The notes beneath the pieces were generated by a model. That model ran no database searches. It worked only from the letters and a program-made list of their open reading frames with translations, and had not been told where the DNA came from. From the NCBI GenBank assembly GCA_030549815.1, contig JAUQQQ010000005.1, forward strand, positions 9,939-73,938: a stretch of DNA of 64,000 nt, given 5' to 3'. Positions 18,615 through 26,179 of this stretch are shown piece after piece; the first letter of the stretch is position 1, and each line of letters begins with the position of its first letter. The translations under genes and the position numbers were made by a program. The DNA comes from a bacterium. GTDB lineage: Bacteria; DRYD01.

Positions 18615-18680
18615 AAGTAAAGTATTCAAAAAAAAGGAAAGAGATAATGAATAGTGAAAAATATAAATGAAAAGTAAAAA

Positions 18681-19307
18681 ATGGGTAAGATTTATATTTT
18701 TCCACTGATTAATGTTGTACTAATGCCCGGAAACATAGTGGGAATAATTATTAATGATGAAAAATTATTGAATAATCTTTCATCTCATGAAAGGAAATTT
18801 ATAGCATCTTTAGTTAAAGATGAAAAAAAATTAGAGCTTAATGATTACGGATGTTTATGCGAAATAATAGGAATGCAAAAGTTATCTAAAAATACTTTTA
18901 TCTTACAATTAAAAGTATCAAAAAGAGTAAAAATAGGAAAAATAGAATTCGATGATATATACCCATTTACAGAAAATTACAAAGTATTAGAAGAAAATAT
19001 AGAAGATGATCCTATTACCAAAGAAAAGCTTCTTAGTTTAGCACAAAAATATATACCCTTCCTTAACTACGAAAACATTTCATCTTTAAGGGACAAAGAT
19101 CTATGCTCCTTAACAGATATTATCGTTTCTATAATGAAAGCTAATATAAAGATAAAACAACAATTTTTAGAAGAACCTATGTGTTTAATAAGAGCCCAAA
19201 AACTAATAGAATTATTAGAACAAATATTGAAAAGATGGCCAGGTAAAATAATTATCCTGAAAAGCTTCCTACCAAAACCATTACCAACAACCATTTACCT
19301 AACATGA
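18681..19307 (+). CDS. Lon N-domain (LON_substr_bdg) protein
   Basis: The 208-residue protein resembles the stand-alone N-terminal substrate-binding domain of Lon protease. It starts IYIFPLINVVLMPGNIVGI, matching the family pattern of a first strand with the P-L-x-x-V-L-x-P-G motif, and ends with helices containing the region LLEQILKR. There is no ATPase or protease domain, so it should bind proteins or peptides without cutting. An in-frame stop just upstream fixes the ATG, although its ribosome-binding site is weak. It overlaps minC by ATGA, an unusual partner for the division-site operon. Confidence 0.78.
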   Translation: MGKIYIFPLINVVLMPGNIVGIIINDEKLLNNLSSHERKFIASLVKDEKKLELNDYGCLCEIIGMQKLSKNTFILQLKVSKRVKIGKIEFDDIYPFTENYKVLEENIEDDPITKEKLLSLAQKYIPFLNYENISSLRDKDLCSLTDIIVSIMKANIKIKQQFLEEPMCLIRAQKLIELLEQILKRWPGKIIILKSFLPKPLPTTIYLT

Positions 19308-20080
19308 TTTTAAAACAAGAAAAAGGGAAATTAATAATAAAAATAGATAAATTGGAACAAAATGAAATAATAAAAAAATTAGAAGAATTTACAGTTAAAG
19401 GATTAAAAGAGATAGCAGAAAAAAACCAAGTTATACTCGATTTAGGTGACTTGGGATTAAACGAAGATGATTTTAAAAACTTAATTAAAATTTTTTATAA
19501 CTTTTCAATCCCTATTGATTCCATAAGAAATACTAACCCTATAACTAAAATGATTTCGATAAATTATGGGATACCTGTGGATGCTCCTTCAATAATTAAT
19601 ACTCAAAATAAACTTAATCCTCGTGCTAATCCCATAAAAGATGAAATTCCTAAAATAAATAATGATAAAACAAACAAATCTCAAAATTTATCTGCACCCA
19701 CCTTGCCTAACCTAAACCAAGAAACAAATGGTATATTGATATACAGAAAAAATGTCAGGAGTGGTTCAGTACTGGAAAGTGAAAAAACAATTTTACTAAT
19801 AGGTAACGTTAATCCAGGAGCAGAAATAAAAAGTTCAAACAGTATTATAATTTTAGGTAAATTAATGGGGACAGCACACGCAGGATACCCTAATAATCCT
19901 AACGCAATCATCTTTACACTTAAACTTAAAAATCCTCTCATAAAAATAGCGGATATGGTAGCCGAATTCGATGAAGAATCTATAAAAAAACAAGTTAAAT
20001 CCAGAGAAATTTCTAACATCCTATTTTATTCAGACAATAACTCCATAAGGATGGAAATAATAAAAGAACAAAAGGAGTGA
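19304..20080 (+). CDS. minC: Septum site-determining protein MinC
   Basis: MinC inhibits FtsZ assembly away from midcell when recruited to the membrane by MinD. The N-terminal domain (about residues 1-90) is followed by a low-complexity Asn/Pro linker and the C-terminal beta-helix with RSGSVLESEKTILLIGNVNPGAEI, GKLMGTAHAGYP and IADMVAEF, all characteristic of MinC. Length (258 residues) is normal. The start overlaps the Lon-domain gene (ATGA), and minD follows after seven bases. Confidence 0.93.
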   Translation: MILKQEKGKLIIKIDKLEQNEIIKKLEEFTVKGLKEIAEKNQVILDLGDLGLNEDDFKNLIKIFYNFSIPIDSIRNTNPITKMISINYGIPVDAPSIINTQNKLNPRANPIKDEIPKINNDKTNKSQNLSAPTLPNLNQETNGILIYRKNVRSGSVLESEKTILLIGNVNPGAEIKSSNSIIILGKLMGTAHAGYPNNPNAIIFTLKLKNPLIKIADMVAEFDEESIKKQVKSREISNILFYSDNNSIRMEIIKEQKE

Positions 20081-20087
20081 AGGAAAA

Positions 20088-20903
20088 GTGGAAAAACTAA
20101 AAAGATCAATAGTCGTTACTTCAGGGAAAGGCGGAGTTGGTAAAACTACAATTACCGCCAATATAGGAGCTGCATTGGCAAATATGAACTACGGTGTTGT
20201 TTTAGTTGATGCTGACGTTGGACTTAGAAATTTAGATTTAGTATTAGGATTAGAAAATAGAATAGTTTTTGATTTACTTGATGTAATAGAAAACAGATGC
20301 AGAAGTTATAAACAAGCATTAATAAAGGATAAAAGGATAGGTAATCTTTATCTACTTCCAGCACCACAAACAAAACAAAAAGAAGACGTCCCAATAGAAA
20401 AATTCAAAGAATTAATAGAAGAAATAAGAAATGATTTTGATTTTGTTATAATAGACTGCCCTGCAGGAATAGAACACGGCTTCAAAATGTCAGCCGAAGC
20501 TGCAATCGAATCCATAGTTGTAACAACTCCCGACCTTTCGTCAATAAGAGACGCTGATAGAGTTATAGCTACTTTAGAATCTATGGAAAAAAATCCACCA
20601 AAATTGATAATTAATAGACTTAAGAAGCATATGGTAAAAAAATCTCAGATGTTATCAATTGAAGATATCCTCGAAACTTTAAATGTAGAATTATTAGGAG
20701 TTGTTCCCGATGATGAATATATAACCATCTCAACAAATAATGGAGAACCCGTAGTCTTAAACAAAACTAAACCCCTTTATAAGTATTTTCATAACATAGC
20801 TCAACGAATTATAGATCCACAAGTCGCTTTAGAAAACCCATTCAATGAAGGAAACATTTTCCAAAAATTCGCCAGCTTAGTGGGATTAAAGAAACCAAAG
20901 TAG
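20088..20903 (+). CDS. minD: Septum site-determining ATPase MinD
   Basis: MinD is the membrane-binding ATPase that carries MinC and oscillates or segregates with MinE. The deviant Walker A motif GKGGVGKTT lies near the start, with switch regions VDADVGLRNLDLVLGLENR and FVIIDCPAGIE. The last residues (IFQKFASLVGLKKPK) form the amphipathic membrane-targeting helix. The start is GTG, with AAGGAGTGAAGG upstream. The order minC-minD-minE is conserved, with minE starting 11 bases later. Confidence 0.96.
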   Translation: MEKLKRSIVVTSGKGGVGKTTITANIGAALANMNYGVVLVDADVGLRNLDLVLGLENRIVFDLLDVIENRCRSYKQALIKDKRIGNLYLLPAPQTKQKEDVPIEKFKELIEEIRNDFDFVIIDCPAGIEHGFKMSAEAAIESIVVTTPDLSSIRDADRVIATLESMEKNPPKLIINRLKKHMVKKSQMLSIEDILETLNVELLGVVPDDEYITISTNNGEPVVLNKTKPLYKYFHNIAQRIIDPQVALENPFNEGNIFQKFASLVGLKKPK

Positions 20904-20914
20904 GAGGGAAAATA

Positions 20915-21199
20915 ATGTCTCTACCTTCCTGGCTCGAAGAATTAATAAAAGTATTCAAAAAAGAAAAAAAATCATCCAAAATAGCTAAAGAAAGACTGCA
21001 GCTAGTTATAGTCCATGATAGATCACAAGAAAAAAATGAAACAATCGAGAAATTAAAAGAAGATTTAATAGAATTACTATCAAAATACAGGGATGAAGTA
21101 GAAACAGAAGAAATGGATTTCGTTATAAAAGCTGATAACAAAAGAGTATCCTTAGTCGCATCAATACCACTAAAAACCAAAACTATTTCAAAACATTAA
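20915..21199 (+). CDS. minE: Cell division topological specificity factor MinE
   Basis: MinE stimulates MinD ATPase and restricts MinCD to the poles. The 94-residue protein has the N-terminal amphipathic helix (SWLEELIKVF), the MinD-binding segment AKERLQLVIVHDR and the C-terminal topological-specificity part ending in VSLVASIP. The ribosome-binding site AGGAGGG is good. The TAA stop shares its last base with the ATG of the DUF58 gene. Confidence 0.95.
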   Translation: MSLPSWLEELIKVFKKEKKSSKIAKERLQLVIVHDRSQEKNETIEKLKEDLIELLSKYRDEVETEEMDFVIKADNKRVSLVASIPLKTKTISKH

Positions 21200-22176
21200 T
21201 GGGAAAGTTAGAATATGCATATTCATGGCTTATAGCAATATTGGCTTTACTCGTTTCAATAAACGTGGGTTCTATACTCACATTCTTCCTCTTTTTAACT
21301 ATTTTCTCTACTTTAATAATATCTCTTATCTATCCCCTAATAATTAGAAAATATATAGAAATAGAAAGATTTTCAATACAATCAACAAACATCTACAAAG
21401 GCCAAAACTTTAAAATTAAAATCTTTATAAAAAATAACTCATCACTACCAATTATACTACTAAAAATAAAAACAAATGATAAACATTTAGAACAAAAAGA
21501 GTCAACTATTTTCTATATAGAATCTAAAAAAATAAAAGAACATACCTTAGAATTAAAAGCTATAAAAAGAGGTTTTATAGATAATTTAGAAATACTAATT
21601 AATATTAGTCTTTTCTTTGATTTATTCCCATCGATTAAAAAAAATATAAATACTTCTTTTTATATTTATCCTAACTTCTCAGCAATAAATTATACCAATA
21701 TTTTACCTTCACAAGACACAAACTTAGGATTAATATATAAATTAACAGAGGAAGGAGAATTTTTTGCAATAAGAGACTATCAATTTGACGATATAAAAAA
21801 AATATCATGGAAACATTGGGCTAAAACGGGAAAATTAGTAGTTAAACAAAAAGCACAGTACACAACCCCAAAATTATTCTTCATTATATTTAACCTATCT
21901 ACAGAAGAGTCTAAAGATGAAGAACTTGTAGAAAAAACTAATACATTTTTTAAATATCTGCTTTCACAAAATATAGAAATATATGCAACAACTTTAGAAA
22001 GACAAGATGAATACCAACACATAACAAACCTAAAGAATTCCTTAGTTTTTCTATCTAAATTGGAATTTTTAAAAAATAAAGAAATTCCAAGTAATATCAA
22101 AAAAATAAATGAAAATAACACATTCTTTATTGTTAATAAGGATCTAAATTTAAATGTCCCTAAAATAAGTTTTTAG
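21199..22176 (+). CDS. DUF58 membrane protein
   Basis: Two N-terminal membrane helices (about residues 8-50) are followed by a beta-rich region and the DUF58 signature GEFFAIRDYQFDDIKKISWK with WAKTGKLVVKQ. DUF58 proteins usually act with a MoxR AAA+ ATPase and VWA proteins in protein-complex maturation. Here the MoxR gene is at 32695, about 10 kb away. The gene overlaps minE by one base, so it seems to be transcribed with the Min system. Confidence 0.88.
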   Translation: MGKLEYAYSWLIAILALLVSINVGSILTFFLFLTIFSTLIISLIYPLIIRKYIEIERFSIQSTNIYKGQNFKIKIFIKNNSSLPIILLKIKTNDKHLEQKESTIFYIESKKIKEHTLELKAIKRGFIDNLEILINISLFFDLFPSIKKNINTSFYIYPNFSAINYTNILPSQDTNLGLIYKLTEEGEFFAIRDYQFDDIKKISWKHWAKTGKLVVKQKAQYTTPKLFFIIFNLSTEESKDEELVEKTNTFFKYLLSQNIEIYATTLERQDEYQHITNLKNSLVFLSKLEFLKNKEIPSNIKKINENNTFFIVNKDLNLNVPKISF

Positions 22177-22211
22177 AAGTACCATTTTGTCTTAAAAAAT
22201 CATCCTAAAAA

Positions 22212-22230
22212 TGTAAAAAAAATGTAAAAA
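22212..22230 (+). promoter_or_regulatory. A-tract direct-repeat motif
   Basis: TGTAAAAAAAATGTAAAAA contains two TGTAAA half-sites 11 bases apart, about 66 bases before the pilin-cluster start at 22297. The same 16-base core recurs at 38485 and 61443. No clear -10/-35 pair could be assigned beside it. Confidence 0.45.
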
Positions 22231-22296
22231 AATTTTCAATCTATTAGGGAAAAAACAAAAAATAACAAAATTTAAAATAGAGGGTGTTACTATAAA

Positions 22297-23895
22297 ATGA
22301 TAAAAAAAAAAGAAGGATTTTACCTTTACTTATGGTTAGGACTTTTTGCATTATTTATTAGTTTTTTTGGTATCGTTCTATTCAATTACGTAGGAGCGGA
22401 TATCAAAGCAACTAGGAGCATTTACCAAGACTCCAGACTCTACTATGATATAAAATCAATTCTAGTATCAATTACAGAAATATACAGAGAAAGTAACTTC
22501 AACTCCCCCAATAACCCTTCAATTCGAAGAGGACAGTATGAATACAAAAATGGATCAAAAAGATATCAAGTTGATTATGAAATCAATCCATTAAATAGCA
22601 CCCATTTACTAATTGAAATTCATGAGAATAACAAACTACGGGCAAGAGGAATTGTTAAATGGAGAGAAAACATAAGTGATTTTGCTCTTATTACAGCAAA
22701 AAATAATGAAGAGTTTAAATCAAATTCATTCTATTCTTCTGCAGCAATTTTCTCTAACACCATAACTATACCCGAAACTAACAGATTTATTTTTAATAAA
22801 GTAGTAATAAATGAAGATACAATAGTAAATGGAATAGGTCCACTTAATAACCTACAGGAAATGCAAAAATTTGCTCAATTTATCGAAATTAATAACTCTC
22901 TTAACGATATAATTCAATACTATAATCAAGTACTAAACGAAGTATATGACAAAATTGTTACACCCTTAAACTCAACATATACTTCGCAATACTCTAATGC
23001 AGGAAATGTTGTTTTAACACCATATGGAGGAATATATATCAAACGAATAAATACACTTCAAGCAATAAAAATAAACTTCTCAATTCAAAATGGTAATCAA
23101 ATCATAGAATTCTTCGGAATACAAAATAATAATATTACCGGTCGCATTGCAACATTTAAACATATATTACAAGAACCTGACGTAGTTACCTTACAAAATG
23201 GAAATGAAGTAATTTCAAATGATAATACCATAATCAATAGCATTAGATCTCATAACCCCTACATAGTAATAAACCCCATATCAAAAATATTACAACACAA
23301 TGATCTTTATACAATCTACACAAACCTAAATATGGATAACACCATAATATACAGCGAAATACCTTTAGAAATAGGAAGTGATGGTCCTGACAACCCTAAT
23401 AATGCTACAATAAACACAAAAATAATGATAATAACTCCTAACAATATTATCATCAAAAATAACATCCTTTACTCCCACTTTAATAATCTATCAAATTACA
23501 TTAATCAAATAGAAAACAATAATACAATCAATTTAAGAGATAGTAACGATCTATTACGAATAATAGCAGATAACATAACTTTTGATACATCTGAATTCCA
23601 ACAAACTGATACTAACAAAAATACAATGTGCTTGAATGGACAGTTTGTAGCAATGTTTAGTAGAAATAGTCAAGTGAGAATTACTAACCCTAGCAACATT
23701 TCCAATTTCTTCATCTTTGGATCTCTACAAGCATCACAGAGAATGAACTTTGATCAAAATTTTCAAGAAAGATATATATTAGATGGAAGACTTACTACTT
23801 TAGACCCAACTCTATCAATTATTATTGATAACATAGACAATTCTATATACCTTAATAAAGTGAGTGTCTTGGGAATAGAAATATTGAGCAAATAA
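22297..23895 (+). CDS. Large PilX-like minor pilin or surface protein
   Basis: The 532-residue protein begins with a short basic stretch, KKKEGF, and a hydrophobic helix (about residues 7-30). This has the shape of a type IV prepilin leader, but no Glu is seen at +5, as in PilX-type proteins. The rest is Asn/Ile-rich with beta-helix-like character and no recognised domain. The ribosome-binding site GAGGGTG lies before the ATG. It sits 12 bases ahead of the prepilin-HINT gene and parallels the order in the second pilin cluster (38.6-41.8 kb), where a PilX-like gene also comes first. It is probably exported through the type IV pilus or a related machine. Confidence 0.6.
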   Translation: MIKKKEGFYLYLWLGLFALFISFFGIVLFNYVGADIKATRSIYQDSRLYYDIKSILVSITEIYRESNFNSPNNPSIRRGQYEYKNGSKRYQVDYEINPLNSTHLLIEIHENNKLRARGIVKWRENISDFALITAKNNEEFKSNSFYSSAAIFSNTITIPETNRFIFNKVVINEDTIVNGIGPLNNLQEMQKFAQFIEINNSLNDIIQYYNQVLNEVYDKIVTPLNSTYTSQYSNAGNVVLTPYGGIYIKRINTLQAIKINFSIQNGNQIIEFFGIQNNNITGRIATFKHILQEPDVVTLQNGNEVISNDNTIINSIRSHNPYIVINPISKILQHNDLYTIYTNLNMDNTIIYSEIPLEIGSDGPDNPNNATINTKIMIITPNNIIIKNNILYSHFNNLSNYINQIENNNTINLRDSNDLLRIIADNITFDTSEFQQTDTNKNTMCLNGQFVAMFSRNSQVRITNPSNISNFFIFGSLQASQRMNFDQNFQERYILDGRLTTLDPTLSIIIDNIDNSIYLNKVSVLGIEILSK

Positions 23896-23907
23896 GGGGG
23901 TGAATTT

Positions 23908-25185
23908 ATGAAAACAAAAAAAGGAATTACTATCGTTGAAGTCGTAATTAGTTTTACTATTGCTCTTATACTCATCATGTCCCTATATATGATAGTTTAC
24001 TGGGGAACTAATACAAACACCATAAACAATAAAATAATAAGAATAAACAACGCAATGACTTTTATTCAACAAGATATGCTTAATAATACACCATTGTATT
24101 TCGAATTACAATCAAACGGTTCCATAAACCCTAAGCAAAATATCAACGATATATTAAAAACAAGATTACAACAATTCAAGTTAAATGATCCCATCATCAT
24201 AAACGTGAGATTGGTAAGCTTTCAAAGAGAAAGAATAAACAATTCATTACAACAATTCAATAATATATATAGAGTAAGGATAGAAATAGAATGGATACAT
24301 AAAGGACAAAATAGACGTTATCAAACCGATTTTCTTATTAGCGACTATAGCCTAAAAAAAATCTCTTCCTCACAAGATCCCGTATCAACCAGCCTTAGGA
24401 TTAATTTACCAAATAACTACTATTCGCCCGTAATCAGAGAAACCTATGTTGATGGCATTCCTGGTGTTAATCCAGGCACTCCTTCTAGTCCAGGCACTCC
24501 TTCTGACCCAGGCACTCCTTCTGACCCAGGCACTCCTTCTGACCCAGGCACTCCTTCTGACCCAGGCACTCCTTCTGAGCCAGGCACCCCCTCTGACCCA
24601 GGTGGAGGTTTTGGAGGTGGAGGATGTTTTGAAAAAGGAACACTTATACCTGTCTGCAAAAATGGAAAAATTTTAACCAAAAATATTGAAGATATAAATG
24701 AGCAAGATTTTGTTGTATCTTTCCATAATAACCAAATTATGCCCATAAAAGTCGAAAAGTTACATGCACACGAAGGAGAATTCCAAATTGTTCAAATTCA
24801 AACCAAATCAGGATTGACCTTCAGAGCAACACATAATCATCCTGCAATAGTTAATAACTGTCTCAGAAAATTTGGAAAGCTACAAATTGGAGACTATATC
24901 ACTATTCTAAAAGATAATCAAATAATTACCGACCAGATATCCAATATATCCACACAAATAATCAAAGGTAAAGTATATTCTATTGAGATTGAATCAAATG
25001 AAAAATATTGCTATAACCACTTTATAGGAAATAATGATGCTTTTATGTTAGTAAACTGTGGTATGATGAAAATTAGTAAAGTATTAGCTAATCTATGTGT
25101 TTCAACTCTTTCATTAATTACAAGCATAGCTATAGGAACAGTAGTTAAAACCTATGGATTACCAGGAGGTTCACAAACAAAATAA
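23908..25185 (+). CDS. Prepilin fused to an intein-like HINT domain
   Basis: The protein has 425 residues. Residues 1-30 form a type IV prepilin leader and helix (KKG then ITIVEVVISF, with Glu at +5). A pilin-like body reaches about residue 185. A (P-G-T-P-S-D) repeat linker and Gly-rich spacer come next. Residues 240-383 form a 144-residue HINT domain: it starts with Cys after GGGG (CFEKGTLI), has the B-block T-x-x-H (ATHNHPAIV), and ends VYSIEIES then FMLVNC, with a terminal Asn and a +1 Cys. The usual penultimate His is Val. The last 42 residues contain a hydrophobic helix. Splicing or cleavage could separate the pilin from this tail. It follows the PilX-like gene by 12 bases. Confidence 0.85.
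   Translation: MKTKKGITIVEVVISFTIALILIMSLYMIVYWGTNTNTINNKIIRINNAMTFIQQDMLNNTPLYFELQSNGSINPKQNINDILKTRLQQFKLNDPIIINVRLVSFQRERINNSLQQFNNIYRVRIEIEWIHKGQNRRYQTDFLISDYSLKKISSSQDPVSTSLRINLPNNYYSPVIRETYVDGIPGVNPGTPSSPGTPSDPGTPSDPGTPSDPGTPSDPGTPSEPGTPSDPGGGFGGGGCFEKGTLIPVCKNGKILTKNIEDINEQDFVVSFHNNQIMPIKVEKLHAHEGEFQIVQIQTKSGLTFRATHNHPAIVNNCLRKFGKLQIGDYITILKDNQIITDQISNISTQIIKGKVYSIEIESNEKYCYNHFIGNNDAFMLVNCGMMKISKVLANLCVSTLSLITSIAIGTVVKTYGLPGGSQTK
24472..24597 (+). repeat. 18-bp tandem repeat encoding PGTPSD linker
   Basis: There are seven consecutive 18-bp units based on CCAGGCACTCCTTCTGAC. The first, sixth and seventh units vary. Each encodes six residues (PGTPS with D, S or E), so copy-number change would keep the frame. 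The repeat is far more GC-rich than its surroundings. It forms the linker between the pilin body and the HINT domain. Confidence 0.95.
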
Positions 25186-25417
25186 TAAAAAAGATACTAT
25201 AGAGAAATTCCACGTAATGATAAATTACTAAAGAAATCAATACACATCTAAACTATAACCAAAGATTCATGATCACCATTTTCATTTTTTTAACCCTTCC
25301 AGTTTTCTTTCTACACTTTTTAAAGATAATTTTAGTTTATAGATAATTTTGTATGTTTACCATGAAACATCTATTTGTTTTGATAAAAATTTATTATCTA
25401 TTAAACCTTATAAAATC

Positions 25418-25633
25418 TCAATATTTCTTTTCTAAAATTGCATTAAATTCATTTTCACAATCACAGCAACATTTGCAATAGTTACAGATTGAACATTTTA
25501 TACCATAACAATCCAAACAATCACATTCTTCTTTATTTTTGCAAGAACAGTATCCACTTTCTGTACAACATCTACAGTTGTATCCTTCGCATTTACAATT
25601 CCTACACTTACATAATAACATGATTAAGTTCAT
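25418..25633 (-). CDS. Cys-rich small protein, metallothionein-like
   Basis: This protein of about 71 residues contains 19 cysteines in C-x-C, C-x-x-C and CC patterns, for example CKCRNCKCEGYNCRCC and CNYCKCCCDC. So many cysteines in an A+T-rich genome are hard to explain as a chance frame. It has the look of a metallothionein or metal-cluster protein, but I cannot match a known family. ATG 25633 overlaps the stop of a 21-codon upstream ORF as TGATG, which suggests translational coupling; ATG 25621 is an alternative. It lies alone in an otherwise empty 600-base region between the HINT-pilin gene and rplU. Confidence 0.55.
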   Translation of the reverse strand: MNLIMLLCKCRNCKCEGYNCRCCTESGYCSCKNKEECDCLDCYGIKCSICNYCKCCCDCENEFNAILEKKY

Positions 25634-25698
25634 CAAAAAACGTAGATTATCAACAATCCTTTCCTGATAACCTCACAATGGTTCGGACATTTTGTCAT
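25633..25698 (-). CDS. 21-residue leader-like ORF with CPNHC motif
   Basis: A short ORF (MTKCPNHCEVIRKG, then a hydrophobic end) is preceded by the ribosome-binding site GAAGGG seven bases before its ATG. Its TGA overlaps the ATG of the Cys-rich gene (TGATG). It also contains a C-x3-C pair, so it may be a leader peptide or the N-terminal piece of the same protein split by a frameshift. At this length a chance ORF remains possible. Confidence 0.35.
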   Translation of the reverse strand: MTKCPNHCEVIRKGLLIIYVF

Positions 25699-25807
25699 AA
25701 TAAAACCCTTCACTTTACCACTACTTTAGTGATAACCAAATTATAAATCAAACTCTTTAACCCGCACATGTATACCAGCATTCTTGCAATGATTTTATTA
25801 AAAAATT

Positions 25808-26107
25808 TTAAAAAACTATTTGTAATTTAGTTAAATTTTGTCTATGTCCTCTTTTCTTTCTGTATCTTTTTTTGGGAGTATATTTGAAGTCTACGATTTT
25901 AGGGCCTTTAAAGTGTTCTAAAACCCTGGCTTTTATAGTTTTGTTAAGATAAGGCTTACCTACTTGCAATTCTTTTCCATCATAAAAGAGTAACGTATTT
26001 TTAATTTCTATTTCTTTCCCCACTTCTTCATCTATTTTTTCAGTAGTGATTACTTGCCCATTTTCTACTTTGTATTGATGTCCTTTCACCTCTATTATTG
26101 CAAACAC
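25808..26107 (-). CDS. rplU: Ribosomal protein L21
   Basis: L21 is a 50S protein bound to 23S rRNA. The sequence starts MFAIIEVKGHQYKVENGQ and ends in the basic YTPKKRYRKKRGHRQNLTKLQI segment typical of L21. I chose GTG 26107 because AGGAG lies eight bases upstream and the product aligns with the family start; a GTG at 26116 would overlap that site. L27 (rpmA), the usual next gene, is not here. Confidence 0.93.
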   Translation of the reverse strand: MFAIIEVKGHQYKVENGQVITTEKIDEEVGKEIEIKNTLLFYDGKELQVGKPYLNKTIKARVLEHFKGPKIVDFKYTPKKRYRKKRGHRQNLTKLQIVF

Positions 26108-26179
26108 GCTTACCACTCCTTAACTTTTGGGTTCTATTAATAACAATTCTATAATCTTCCAAAACTGTCCTTCTTTAAT

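Noticed and set aside
24444-24746. Open frames on both strands across the PGTPSD repeat
   Set aside because: They arise because an 18-bp repeat stays open in several frames; only the prepilin-HINT frame has a start, domains and context.
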